From Ensifer sp. IC3342 (GTDB taxonomy: Bacteria; Pseudomonadota; Alphaproteobacteria; Rhizobiales; Rhizobiaceae), in NCBI RefSeq assembly GCF_020193655.1, contig NZ_JADYVE010000001.1, positions 744,001-808,000 on the forward strand: a stretch of 64,000 bases of DNA. Direction: 5' to 3'. Below the pieces are notes generated by a model. That model had not been told where the DNA came from. It ran no database searches and saw only the letters and a program-made list of their open reading frames with translations. Of this stretch, positions 24,695 to 32,120 are shown in pieces; position 1 is the stretch's first letter; every line of letters starts with the position of its first letter. A program made the position numbers and the translations under genes.

Positions 24695-24719
24695 GGAACC
24701 TAGCAAGATCTGGAACGTT
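24695..24719 (+). promoter_or_regulatory. RpoE2/EcfG-type promoter, GGAAC-N16-CGTT
   Basis: GGAAC at 24695-24699 and CGTT at 24716-24719 are separated by 16 bases, an exact match to the general-stress ECF sigma promoter of rhizobia. It reads towards the proline-rich membrane protein gene with a leader of roughly 150 bases (less if translation starts at 24820). It lies inside the 302-base gap 24578-24879, which otherwise shows nothing clear. Confidence 0.75.
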
Positions 24720-24879
24720 TAATATTTCACCGTGGCTCTCATCGGCCGCGGCGAGGTCGCGACTATACTTGCGATAGAACGGAGTCCCTCCTTAAGTCAT
24801 TGCTGATTTAGGGAGCCCTATGACGGCATTTGCTTTGCTTCGCCGGCAAGGGATGATGTCCAGAAAGGATGTGAATGCG

Positions 24880-25245
24880 ATGAATCAGCATGAAGAACTG
24901 AAGGACAAGCCGCTCATCGATCCCGTGACGGGCCAACCGACGACCCGGGACCCGGGGATGCGCGGCAATTTGTCGGGCCGCAGCCGTTGGCCCCTGCTGA
25001 TCATTCTGCTCGCGGGACTGGTTCTGGCGCTGATCGCCTGGCTGCCCGCAGAATTGACCAGGGACACGGAAGAGGCGACACCGCCACCGGCAACCTCGGA
25101 CCAGTCGACGACAACGCCGCCATCGACCGATCAGCCGGCCACACCTCCGGCCGGACAAGCGACGCCCGGCGCGCCGGAGACCCCGGCTACGCCACCGGCA
25201 AGCCCGGCACCACAACCGCAGACCACGCCGGCACCAGCGCAATAA
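24880..25245 (+). CDS. Single-pass membrane protein with Pro/Thr-rich tail
   Basis: From ATG at 24880 the product has 121 residues: MNQHEELKDKPLIDPVTGQP, a short basic stretch (RGNLSGRSRW), one transmembrane helix (PLLIILLAGLVLALIAWLP) and an extended periplasmic tail made almost only of Thr, Pro, Ala and Gln. An earlier ATG at 24820 with AGGGAG upstream is also possible and would add 20 residues. The upstream RpoE2-type promoter suggests stress control. The tail may span or contact the cell wall; this is inference, and no family function is known. Confidence 0.6.
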   Translation: MNQHEELKDKPLIDPVTGQPTTRDPGMRGNLSGRSRWPLLIILLAGLVLALIAWLPAELTRDTEEATPPPATSDQSTTTPPSTDQPATPPAGQATPGAPETPATPPASPAPQPQTTPAPAQ

Positions 25246-25248
25246 GCC

Positions 25249-25353
25249 CTACAGCGCCGCGCGTCCTATCGGACTGCAAAGGACGCTGTAGCACTTGAAT
25301 TGCTGCATGTTTCTATCCTTAAATCAGTTACGATTTAAGGAAACATGCAGCAG
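25249..25353. repeat. Palindromic intergenic repeat, long copy
   Basis: This copy starts CTACAGCGCCGCGCGTCC, closes the first palindrome with GGACGCTGTAG and continues with a second stem formed by CTGCATGTTT and GAAACATGCAG. Shorter relatives occur at ten other places in the window. It resembles the rhizobial intergenic mosaic/palindromic repeat families. Confidence 0.7.
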
Positions 25354-25420
25354 CCAAGGGCTATCACAGACGGGGAGAACCAGTCCTCCCCGTTTTGGTT
25401 ATCGAAGCGAAGATATTGAT

Positions 25421-25480
25421 TACAGCGCCGCGCGTCCTAACAAACGCCAGAGAAAACGCTGTAGCACGTTAAATTGCTGC
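25421..25480. repeat. Palindromic intergenic repeat
   Basis: A partial copy of the same element: TACAGCGCCGCGCGTCCTAA at the left and AAACGCTGTAGCACGTTAAA at the right. It lies directly before the mgtC-like gene, and the second stem is missing. Confidence 0.65.
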
Positions 25481-25487
25481 GCTGCTC

Positions 25488-26042
<555 letters not shown>

Positions 26043-26102
26043 CGCATCGGCCCGAAAATTGGACCCGATTTTCGGAAAGCACGATGCGTGGATTCAAACA
26101 GT

Positions 26103-26143
26103 TTACAGCGACCTTTGTGCGTCCTAAAGGACGCTCGGCGCTA
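26103..26143. repeat. Palindromic intergenic repeat, degenerate copy
   Basis: TTACAGCGACCTTTGTGCGT is followed by a CCTAAAGG turn and ACGCTCGGCGCT, a shortened and diverged copy of the family. A separate CGCATCGGCCCGAAAATTGG / ATTTTCGG palindrome lies just to the left (26042-26090). Confidence 0.55.
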
Positions 26144-26274
26144 TAATGCATATTTCGTGAAAGCGTAGTCGATGCGCGTCTGATAGGCGCGGCGCCGTAG
26201 ATCATCTCATTGCCTATTGATAGTGGAGTGATGCAACTCTGTGAAAGGCCTTGCACGCCTTTTCTGGTATTGCG

Positions 26275-26544
26275 CTACCGGCCGGGAAACGCAGACGGAA
26301 CTTCCGGATCGGAATGACCGTGAATGGGTGCTGAGCCAGCGCGCGGATTCCTCCGGGTGGCCGGCCCTCTCTGTCGATGTGCCTGCAGCATGGCGACCGC
26401 CCGGCGGGCATCTTCGGGCGTTCGGAATACCTGGCCGTCCAGCGGCCACACACTGTATTTGACAGCGACAAAGCGCAATTGTCCGTTGTCAGGTATCAGT
26501 GCGCCGACCGCCTCGCCGGCGAATTCTACCGTCTGCTTACTCAT
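26275..26544 (-). CDS. Small conserved hypothetical protein
   Basis: The 89-residue product starts MSKQTVEFAGEAVGALIPDN and has a compact N-terminal beta domain (GQLRFVAVKYSVWPLDGQVF), then a helix (TPEDARRAVAMLQAHRQ) and a basic disordered tail. GGGGAGGGAG precedes ATG at 26544, which decides this start over a longer upstream frame. No family is recognised. It stands alone between the mgtC-like gene and the FAD dehydrogenase. Confidence 0.55.
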   Translation of the reverse strand: MSKQTVEFAGEAVGALIPDNGQLRFVAVKYSVWPLDGQVFRTPEDARRAVAMLQAHRQRGPATRRNPRAGSAPIHGHSDPEVPSAFPGR

Positions 26545-26893
26545 AGGCGTGAAACTCCCTCCCCGCGGCTCGCGGAGCGACGGGCTATTTTCGCCGGACA
26601 GGCGCCAGCGAACCGAACCCTCGCCTTCAGCCACCGGCGAAACACCTGAGCGGCCGTTTGGTTCCACGCGGGGACGACAAAAACGGCAGCACGATGCCGC
26701 CATCGGCAAGGAAAATCATCGTCCAGATCGCGGCCAGGAGGCGAACGAGCTAAACCGCACCCGATTGAGGGATAAAAACATGCAGCAATTCAAAGTGCTA
26801 CAGCGTCTCTTTACGCGTCTGATAAGACACGCGCCGTAGACTTGAAACCGCACAATTCCGGACGGAAAACCGGCGCGCCTTCCTGTAATTGCT
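26545..26893. other. Intergenic stretch with one palindromic repeat
   Basis: The 349 bases contain a repeat copy (26777-26839) and no gene I can support. Open frames here lack ribosome binding sites and extend from neighbouring genes in shadow frames. Confidence 0.5.
26777..26839. repeat. Palindromic intergenic repeat
   Basis: This copy is in the opposite orientation to the one at 25249: AACATGCAGCAATTCAAAGT, then GCTACAGCGTCTCTTTACGC and a closing ACACGCGCCGTAG. It lies 55 bases past the end of the FAD dehydrogenase gene and may act as part of its 3' boundary. Confidence 0.65.
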
Positions 26894-28147
26894 CTAGGCG
26901 AGGAATCGCTCGGGCCGATAGGGGGCGATGTCGATCACGGTCTTTTCGCCGGTCATGGCCTCGGCCAGCGCCCGGCCGGTAACCGGGCCGAGCGTCATGC
27001 CGTGATGCGCATGGCCGAAGGCGAACCACAGGCCCTCGTGCCGCGGTGCCTTGCCTATGATCGGCATCATATCAGGCGTGCAGGGCCGGGCCCCCATCCA
27101 TGGCTCCTCGTCGCGCCGTTCGGCCAGCGGGAAGAACTCGCGCGCAACCCTCTCGGCCCGGGTCAACTGCACCGGCGTTTTCGGCGCGTCCCGCAGTGCG
27201 AATTCCGCGCCTGTCGTCAAGCGGATCCCGCGCAGCATCGGCGCCAGGAAGTAGCCCCTTTCGGCGTCGAGCACCCAGTTGTTAAGCGTTGCCCCCTCCT
27301 GGACGCCATAGTGCATGTGGTAACCGCGCTTGACCGCGAGCGGAAAATGATAGCCGAGCTTGCGGGTCACCGTATCGGCCCAGGGACCGAGCGCCACCAC
27401 CACCTCGCGGGTCTCGAGCGGACCTTCCGGCGTCGCGACCCGCCAGCCGGCGCCCTCCAGAATGTGCTCCAATGTCGCAGCGTCGCCCGAGGCGAGCCGG
27501 CCGCCGAGCGATTGGAAATAGGTAAGATAGGCCTTGTTGAGGCTGTGCGGATCGCGGATCGACCATGGGTCGGTCCAGCGCAACCCGCCAGCGAGCTCGA
27601 CGCGGATGGATGGTTCGATGGTCCTGAGCTCGCTCGTCGAAAGCTTCTGGTGGTTGACGCCAAAACCGGCGGAGAGCTTTTCCGCGTCCTTGTAGGCGGC
27701 GTCGCGCTCCTTTTCCGTGCGAAACACCTTCATCCAACCATCCTTCCGGATAAGGTCCCCGGCACCGGAAGCCTCGATCAGGTCCTTGTGCTCCGCGATC
27801 GAGTTTTCGATCAGCGGCGCATAGAGGTGCGCGATCCTCTGGTGCTGGGTGAAGCCGGAGTGCCACCAATAGCGCGCCAGAAAAGGCACCAGCCCTGGCA
27901 GTGCACGAAAATGATAGCTGGCGTCGATGGTGTTGTTCAGCGCGTAGCGGAACAGCGCACCGAAATCATGGGGAAAGCCGTAGGGAAAGACACCTTCGCG
28001 CTGGATAAGGCCGGCATTGCCGTAAGACGTCTCCTCGCCCGGGCCGCGCCGATCGAGAAGCACCACCGATTTCCCGCGTCGCGCCAGGTGGATGGCGGCG
28101 GAAATGCCGACGATGCCGGCGCCCAGAACCACTACGTCAGTCTTCAT
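26894..28147 (-). CDS. FAD-dependent D-amino-acid dehydrogenase-like oxidoreductase
   Basis: The 417-residue protein starts MKTDVVVLGAGIVGISAAIH with the Rossmann GxGxxG for FAD. It continues 'ARRGKSVVLLDRRGPGEETSYGNAGLI', the signature of the DadA/DAO family, and ends 'GLWFAFGHAHHGMTLGPVTGRALAEAMTG', which closes the flavin pocket. DadA-type enzymes oxidise D-amino acids to 2-oxo acids and pass electrons to the respiratory chain. No alanine racemase gene lies beside it, so the substrate (D-Ala, another D-amino acid or an N-methyl amino acid) is open. It stands as a single gene. Confidence 0.75.
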   Translation of the reverse strand: MKTDVVVLGAGIVGISAAIHLARRGKSVVLLDRRGPGEETSYGNAGLIQREGVFPYGFPHDFGALFRYALNNTIDASYHFRALPGLVPFLARYWWHSGFTQHQRIAHLYAPLIENSIAEHKDLIEASGAGDLIRKDGWMKVFRTEKERDAAYKDAEKLSAGFGVNHQKLSTSELRTIEPSIRVELAGGLRWTDPWSIRDPHSLNKAYLTYFQSLGGRLASGDAATLEHILEGAGWRVATPEGPLETREVVVALGPWADTVTRKLGYHFPLAVKRGYHMHYGVQEGATLNNWVLDAERGYFLAPMLRGIRLTTGAEFALRDAPKTPVQLTRAERVAREFFPLAERRDEEPWMGARPCTPDMMPIIGKAPRHEGLWFAFGHAHHGMTLGPVTGRALAEAMTGEKTVIDIAPYRPERFLA

Positions 28148-28218
28148 AGGCCACTGCCCCGCTTACTCGCTCACATACCCGCCGCAGGCGCCAGAGGCTA
28201 GCTGCAGCAGTCGCGCCG

Positions 28219-28719
28219 TTACTTCTTCAACTTGCTCATGATCTGCTCCAGGGAACCGAGGAGCACGGCCGAGACGACAAAGGCCAGATGCATAATCGTC
28301 GCCCACATCAGCTTCTCGCTCGTGAACTGCTGGGCATTGAGAAAAATCTGCAGCAGATGGATCGACGAGATCGCCACGATGGAGGAGGCGACCTTGATCT
28401 TCAGGCTGCCGGAATCAAGCTTGCCCAGGAAAGAGACCTCGCCCTCACCCTCGTCGAAGCGGCTGACGAAATTTTCGTATCCGGAAATCATCACCATGAC
28501 GATCAGGCTTGCGACGAGTGCGGCGTCGATCAACCCGAGCATAGCAAGGATCATCTGGGCATCGTCGTAGACGAAGACTAGGCCCGCAACCTTCAGGAAC
28601 TTATAGATGAAGGAAACGCCGTAGAGAGCAAGCGCTGCAACCAGCCCGAGATAGAAGAGGACCAGTAGCCATCGGCTCGAAAGGATGATGCGCTCGACGA
28701 TGAGTTCCAGGGACTTCAT
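28219..28719 (-). CDS. UPF0114 (YqhA-like) membrane protein
   Basis: The 166-residue inner-membrane protein begins MKSLELIVERIILSSRWLLV, the typical UPF0114 start, and has three or four helices: 'LLVLFYLGLVAALALYGVSFI', 'MILAMLGLIDAALVASLIVMVMISGYENFV' and 'LMWATIMHLAFVVSAVLLGSL'. The segment FLGKLDSGSLKIKVASSIVAISSIHLLQIFL is also conserved in the family. The function is unknown. ATG at 28719 has AGGAAC some 11 bases upstream; the longer frame to 28851 has no signal. The gene lies alone, 71 bases from the FAD dehydrogenase. Confidence 0.75.
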   Translation of the reverse strand: MKSLELIVERIILSSRWLLVLFYLGLVAALALYGVSFIYKFLKVAGLVFVYDDAQMILAMLGLIDAALVASLIVMVMISGYENFVSRFDEGEGEVSFLGKLDSGSLKIKVASSIVAISSIHLLQIFLNAQQFTSEKLMWATIMHLAFVVSAVLLGSLEQIMSKLKK

Positions 28720-28811
28720 GAGTTTGTTCTGTTCCTGACCAGTGGCGGGTACCCGCATGAATAGCCAAGCGCATTGGCCAGAGCAAGGGAACTGAACACG
28801 GCTTGCAACGG

Positions 28812-28842
28812 AAAGGGGCGAAGCATCACGCTTCGCCCCTTT
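28812..28842. terminator. Bidirectional terminator hairpin
   Basis: AAAGGGGCGAAGC pairs fully with GCTTCGCCCCTTT around a five-base ATCAC loop. T-rich sequence follows on the plus side. On the minus side it stands 31 bases after the DUF1328 gene and is its likely terminator. Confidence 0.75.
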
Positions 28843-28872
28843 TTCGTTCATAGGCCCAAGGACCTGTCGTTA

Positions 28873-29037
28873 TCAGGTCTTGCGCATGAGTCCGGCAATA
28901 AGAGAAATCACCAAGAATACGAGGAACAGGAAGAACAAGACCTGCGCAATGCCTGCCGAAGCTCCAGCAATACCACCAAAGCCGAGAATGCCGGCTATGA
29001 TGGCAACGATCAGAAAGACGAGAGCATAGTAGAGCAT
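28873..29037 (-). CDS. DUF1328-family small membrane protein
   Basis: A 54-residue frame: [20 protein letters not shown] then [20 protein letters not shown] and a terminal [12 protein letters not shown]-like end. It has two transmembrane helices joined by a Gly/Ala loop, the standard DUF1328 (YtjA-like) architecture and length. CGGAGA lies seven bases before ATG. An exact RpoE2-type promoter sits about 27 bases upstream of the start, so it is likely induced in general stress. Its molecular role is unknown. A hairpin terminator follows. Confidence 0.85.
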   Translation of the reverse strand: MLYYALVFLIVAIIAGILGFGGIAGASAGIAQVLFFLFLVFLVISLIAGLMRKT

Positions 29038-29070
29038 AGATATCTCCGATGTCTGCGTTGGTGAAATTTT

Positions 29071-29096
29071 AACGCGCGGCTCGTCGCCTTTGTTCC
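29071..29096 (-). promoter_or_regulatory. RpoE2/EcfG-type promoter, GGAAC-N17-CGTT
   Basis: On the minus strand GGAAC (29096-29092) and CGTT (29074-29071) are 17 bases apart. The predicted transcript starts near 29064 and leaves about 27 bases of leader before the DUF1328 gene. It forms a divergent pair with the promoter at 29213. Confidence 0.8.
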
Positions 29097-29212
29097 GAGC
29101 TCCGAATTGCTCACGCCGAGACCCGAAAAATCCTTTGAGACCAAAGAAAACCTTTCGTTAACCAAGAAACGGGAAACGAGCCAGGATCGGCACGCGGGGA
29201 CAAAATTCGCCA

Positions 29213-29237
29213 GGAACCTTCGATAGGGCTTGGCGTT
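29213..29237 (+). promoter_or_regulatory. RpoE2/EcfG-type promoter, GGAAC-N16-CGTT
   Basis: GGAAC (29213-29217) and CGTT (29234-29237) are 16 bases apart. The start of transcription would be near 29244, some 24 bases before the small gene at 29268. This placement supports that gene as real. Confidence 0.75.
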
Positions 29238-29267
29238 GTTCCGGTAACGAACGCTCTTGGGAACGCG

Positions 29268-29459
29268 ATGAAGATTCCGTCTCGACATATATGGAAATCG
29301 GTAACGGAGGTCGCCCGGCACAACGCAGCCGTGCGCAGCCATAATCTGCATATTGGCAGGACGATACGCGATCTTCACATCCACACGGAAGAGAAGCGCA
29401 ATAAACGCCTCCAGGCTCTTCTCGACGCTCTGGAAAAAGCCGAACGCGATACCCACTGA
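29268..29459 (+). CDS. Small helical stress-associated protein (63 aa)
   Basis: The product MKIPSRHIWKSVTEVARHNA... ends with a charged helix (EEKRNKRLQALLDALEKAERD) and is rich in His and Arg. The ribosome binding site is weak (GGGAACG). A minus-strand frame of similar length crosses the same region but has no promoter or binding site. The RpoE2-type promoter placed 31 bases upstream favours the plus-strand reading. No family is recognised. Confidence 0.55.
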   Translation: MKIPSRHIWKSVTEVARHNAAVRSHNLHIGRTIRDLHIHTEEKRNKRLQALLDALEKAERDTH

Positions 29460-29522
29460 TGACGGGCGATGCCCGTCATCGCCGGGTGCACGTGCGTCGC
29501 TCAGACACGTTTCGCCAGCCCG

Positions 29523-29720
29523 TCAATGGCGCGATGCCCATTCGTCGATCTGGCGCTCCGCCTCTTCCTTGGCAATTCCGTAGCGCGCCTGAATGCGCCC
29601 GGCGAGTTCCTTCCTATTGCCGTTGATAATGTCGAGATCGTCGTTGGTGAGCTTTCCCCACTGCACCTGGGCCTTGCCCTTGAATTCGGTCCACCGGCCT
29701 TCGATGATGTCCCAGTTCAT
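29523..29720 (-). CDS. CsbD-family stress protein
   Basis: The 65-residue product MNWDIIEGRWTEFKGKAQVQ... with 'WGKLTNDDLDIINGNRKELAGRIQARYGIAKEEAERQIDEWASRH' is a textbook CsbD-like protein in both sequence and length. These small, hydrophilic, helical proteins are general-stress markers with no known biochemical activity. It lies 33 bases downstream of the gene at 29754-30074 on the same strand, so it is probably transcribed from the RpoE2-type promoter at 30126-30101. Confidence 0.85.
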   Translation of the reverse strand: MNWDIIEGRWTEFKGKAQVQWGKLTNDDLDIINGNRKELAGRIQARYGIAKEEAERQIDEWASRH

Positions 29721-29753
29721 GGTTACGCTCCCTTCAATCTTTGATACGGAAAG

Positions 29754-30074
29754 TCACTCATCGGCGGACAGCGTATGGATGCCGCCCGCAACCGCATAAG
29801 GCTCTTCATCGGGCGTAACGGTCACTTCAAGCTTCCCCGCGGCTGTGATCGCCCATTCGATCACCGCACTTTCGACGATGAGCGCAGGATCGACCTCGGC
29901 GCACTTGCCGTATGCCGTCTTGAAAACCTTACCGACCTCCTCCATCGCGGGAGGAAGCAAGGCTTGGCATTCCTCCACGGTTTCGAAGGCTATCACCGGC
30001 GATGGCACCTCCCGGCACGCTGTCGCATTCTGCATGCAACCGACGAGAACCATGATGGCGGCAACATGTTCCAT
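29754..30074 (-). CDS. Conserved rhizobial stress-region protein (106 aa), function unknown
   Basis: The product begins MEHVAAIMVLVGCMQNATAC, a hydrophobic N-terminus that may be a signal or lipoprotein-like segment with several Cys. It continues 'REVPSPVIAFETVEECQALLPPAMEEVGKVFKTAYGKCAEVD' and a beta-rich end. ATG at 30074 has GGAG seven bases upstream. A longer frame to 30128 would run through the promoter and is rejected. Leader length from the RpoE2-type promoter is about 20 bases. It is probably co-transcribed with csbD. Confidence 0.7.
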   Translation of the reverse strand: MEHVAAIMVLVGCMQNATACREVPSPVIAFETVEECQALLPPAMEEVGKVFKTAYGKCAEVDPALIVESAVIEWAITAAGKLEVTVTPDEEPYAVAGGIHTLSADE

Positions 30075-30100
30075 TTCCGCGCTCCTTTGACACGCAGAAC

Positions 30101-30126
30101 AACGGCGGAAGCCCATAGCGGGTTCC
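30101..30126 (-). promoter_or_regulatory. RpoE2/EcfG-type promoter, GGAAC-N17-CGTT
   Basis: On the minus strand GGAAC (30126-30122) and CGTT (30104-30101) are 17 bases apart. Transcription would start near 30094, about 20 bases before the gene at 30074, and continue into csbD. It is divergent to the promoter at 30208. Confidence 0.8.
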
Positions 30127-30207
30127 ATGGCTGGGCAATCGCCTTCCCTCGTCCGGCATCAGTCTTGAGTGCAGAGCAACCATCACGCGCGTTAGCGGTT
30201 CATCAGC

Positions 30208-30233
30208 GGAACAAAAAGGCGGCAATCTGCGTT
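30208..30233 (+). promoter_or_regulatory. RpoE2/EcfG-type promoter, GGAAC-N17-CGTT
   Basis: GGAAC (30208-30212) and CGTT (30230-30233) are 17 bases apart. It points to a 33-codon gene at 30287 and possibly further to the lipoprotein gene at 30473. Confidence 0.75.
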
Positions 30234-30286
30234 TGCGCAACAACTAACGAGCGTCGTAGCAGCAGCGATATTTTTAGGAGATACGA

Positions 30287-30388
30287 ATGAGAGGGCCGAC
30301 AGTGATTGGTGCGACCAGCCCCAAGACAGCCAAAGCGCTCGGCAATCGCCGGCATCCCGACAGGTTGGGACGAGAGCCCTTTTCATAA
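30287..30388 (+). CDS. Very small protein (33 aa) under a stress-type promoter
   Basis: ATG at 30287 has TAGGAG seven bases upstream and opens 33 codons: MRGPTVIGATSPKTAKALGN, then a basic end with RRHPDRLGREPFS. The RpoE2-type promoter would give a leader of about 45 bases. The product is small, basic and hydrophilic. No family is recognised. The promoter and strong ribosome binding site together are the only evidence; there is no conservation data. Confidence 0.5.
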   Translation: MRGPTVIGATSPKTAKALGNRRHPDRLGREPFS

Positions 30389-30472
30389 TAACAACGGTCG
30401 CTGTGTCTGGTCACATGACACGGCTTGCTTCATTCCGCAGTTCAGCAACCAAACCTCGGATAGGAACGCATC

Positions 30473-30721
30473 ATGAAGAAGATTCTTCTCGTCGCCAGCC
30501 TGATCCTTCCCCTTGCAGCCTGCACGGCAACGGAAAGGGGCGCCGGAATCGGTGCCGCATCGGGCGCGATCATCGGTGGGGCAGCCACTGGAAACGTTCG
30601 CGGAGCAGCCGTTGGCGCCGGCATCGGTGGTGTAGCCGGTGCCCTTATCGGCCGTGCGAACGAGCCCGGCTATTGCTACTATCGCGACCAATACGGCCGC
30701 CGCTACACCGCGCGTTGCTGA
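30473..30721 (+). CDS. Glycine-zipper outer-membrane lipoprotein
   Basis: The 82-residue protein has a lipoprotein signal MKKILLVASLILPLAACTAT with lipobox LAAC, so Cys17 is lipidated. Two glycine-zipper helices follow (GAGIGAASGAIIGGAATGNV and GAAVGAGIGGVAGALIGRA), then a Tyr/Arg-rich end (YCYYRDQYGRRYTARC). Small OsmB/YMGG-like proteins with this build are usual in alphaproteobacteria and often respond to osmotic or general stress. The gene lies 84 bases behind the 33-codon gene and may share its promoter. Confidence 0.8.
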   Translation: MKKILLVASLILPLAACTATERGAGIGAASGAIIGGAATGNVRGAAVGAGIGGVAGALIGRANEPGYCYYRDQYGRRYTARC

Positions 30722-30781
30722 TCGGGATAGGCCAGCGCAAAACTCGGCCGGCTACCGCATGATTCCTTAAATCGGAATCGC

Positions 30782-30839
30782 AGCAACGCAGAGGGCTACA
30801 GCGACCCTTGCGCGTCCGATTGGACGCGCGGCGGTGGCT
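30782..30839. repeat. Palindromic intergenic repeat
   Basis: Core CTACAGCGACCCTTGCGCGT, turn CCGATTGG, then ACGCGCGGCGGTG. This copy fills most of the gap between the lipoprotein gene and nepR and may also serve as a 3' boundary for both converging genes. Confidence 0.65.
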
Positions 30840-30927
30840 AATAATGCCGCCGGGTTGGCACGCACGCTCCCTGCGAGCTCGCGCCTATCTGACGTTCCCG
30901 TCCGAGGTCCCCAATCGAACGACGGCA

Positions 30928-31110
30928 TCAGCGCCGTGACTGCGCGCTCTCGGCTGCGTCAAGTCGCTCGAGCAAATCAATAAACTGCCGCGGAATCGGT
31001 TCGTTTTCCAAGGCTTGGTAAAGCGCCTTCAATTTCGATGCGATCTGTGCACTCGGATCGGTCATCGAGGCAGCGCCCGGTGCCTTGCGTCGTCCGGTAG
31101 GCCCGTTCAT
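30928..31110 (-). CDS. nepR: NepR-type anti-sigma factor (probable RsiA2)
   Basis: The 60-residue product ends with the NepR core: IASKLKALYQALENEPIPRQ then FIDLLERLDAAESAQ. NepR binds the general-stress ECF sigma factor RpoE2 (EcfG) and releases it when phosphorylated PhyR binds NepR instead. ATG at 31110 (MNGPTGRRKAPG) has GGAAGCGGAA upstream; the longer frame from 31167 is less likely. It is divergent to phyR. No sigma factor gene is adjacent, so this is probably the second pair of the genome (RsiA2/RsiB2 in S. meliloti naming, from memory). Confidence 0.8.
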   Translation of the reverse strand: MNGPTGRRKAPGAASMTDPSAQIASKLKALYQALENEPIPRQFIDLLERLDAAESAQSRR

Positions 31111-31283
31111 TTTCCGCTTCCGCGCACCGAAGGCCTTATCCCCCCATTCCGGCCATTCCTGTCCCATATGCCCGTCATTTGTTTACTCTAGGCTTTCCAT
31201 TATCCGAAAGACGTGCTCAAAACATTGACGTATCCTGCTGCACGCCCATTGTCCGCAAGACCGGGACCATACCGGCACAATAG

Positions 31284-31299
31284 TTTAGGAAAACCTAAA
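31284..31299 (+). promoter_or_regulatory. Inverted repeat over the phyR ribosome binding site
   Basis: TTTAGG and CCTAAA flank AAAA, and the last A is the first base of the phyR ATG. The AGGA of the ribosome binding site lies in the left arm and loop. A hairpin here could mask translation, though with six A/T-rich base pairs it would be weak. Confidence 0.4.
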
Positions 31300-32099
31300 T
31301 GTCACTTTCCACCAGGATTGCGCCACATCTTCCCTATCTGCGGCGTTATGCTCGCGCCGTCACGGGCTCGCAAGCCGCCGGCGACGCTTATGTTGCCGCC
31401 GTTCTCGAGGCGCTGATCGAGGACGTCAGCCTCTTCCCGACCGCCTCCAACGACCGCATCGCTCTCTACAAGCTTTTCTGCTCCCTGTTCGAAAGGCTGG
31501 ACATCGATCGCACGCAGTTGACGTCGCCCTTCGCCTGGGAGCGCAACGCCGCGGCCAATCTGTCGCTGATCGCACCTGCGCCGCGCCAGGCATTCCTTCT
31601 CATCGCCGTTGAAGGCTTTTCCACGAGCGAGGCGGCCGAGATCATGAACCTAGACCCCGGCGGCGCCTTCGCCACGCTTCTCGCCGAGGCTTCGCAGGAG
31701 ATCTCGCGTCAGGTGGCGACGGAGGTCATGATTATCGAAGATGAGCCGCTGATCGCCATCGATATCGAGGACATGGTGACAAGCCTCGGACATCGCGTTA
31801 CCGGAATCGCTCGAACCTATCGCGAGGCGCTCGAACTCTATCGGACGACATCGCCGAAAATGGTTCTTGCCGATATCCAGCTCGCCGACGGCAGTTCGGG
31901 TATAGACGCCGTCAACGATATCCTGGCTGAAACCACCGTACCGGTTATCTTCATTACGGCCTTCCCCGAGCGGCTCCTGACAGGCAAGAAGCCGGAGCCG
32001 GCTTTCCTGGTAACGAAGCCCTTCAATCCGGAAATGGTGAAGGCGCTGATCAGCCAGGCCCTGTTCTTCGACGAACAGGCGCGCACCGGGCGCCCCTAA
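31299..32099 (+). CDS. phyR: PhyR general-stress response regulator (probable RsiB2)
   Basis: The 266-residue protein joins an N-terminal ECF sigma-like domain (about 1-130: 'RYARAVTGSQAAGDAYVAAVLEALI' and 'APRQAFLLIAVEGFSTSEAAEIMNLDPG') to a C-terminal receiver. The receiver shows MIIEDEPLIAIDIEDMV (acidic pocket), VLADIQLADG with the phospho-Asp, VIFITAFPE with the Thr and LVTKPFNPE with the Lys. Once phosphorylated by HWE/HisKA2 kinases, the sigma-like domain sequesters NepR and frees RpoE2. It is divergent to nepR. No histidine kinase of that class is in the window. Confidence 0.88.
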   Translation: MSLSTRIAPHLPYLRRYARAVTGSQAAGDAYVAAVLEALIEDVSLFPTASNDRIALYKLFCSLFERLDIDRTQLTSPFAWERNAAANLSLIAPAPRQAFLLIAVEGFSTSEAAEIMNLDPGGAFATLLAEASQEISRQVATEVMIIEDEPLIAIDIEDMVTSLGHRVTGIARTYREALELYRTTSPKMVLADIQLADGSSGIDAVNDILAETTVPVIFITAFPERLLTGKKPEPAFLVTKPFNPEMVKALISQALFFDEQARTGRP

Positions 32100-32120
32100 A
32101 CTCGCGGCCCGTACCCAATG

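Noticed and set aside
29214-29242. Minus-strand GGAAC at 29242 with GGTT 19 bases on, as another stress promoter
   Set aside because: The spacing and -10 do not match CGTT, and a perfect promoter for the same gene exists at 29096.
29010-29456. Minus-strand 148-codon open frame across the DUF1328 promoter region
   Set aside because: It has no ribosome binding site, crosses two stress promoters and overlaps the better-supported small genes on both strands.
31263-31285. GGGAC-N16-TT just before phyR as an RpoE2-type promoter
   Set aside because: The -35 has a mismatch, CGTT is absent, and the site would leave almost no leader before the ATG.
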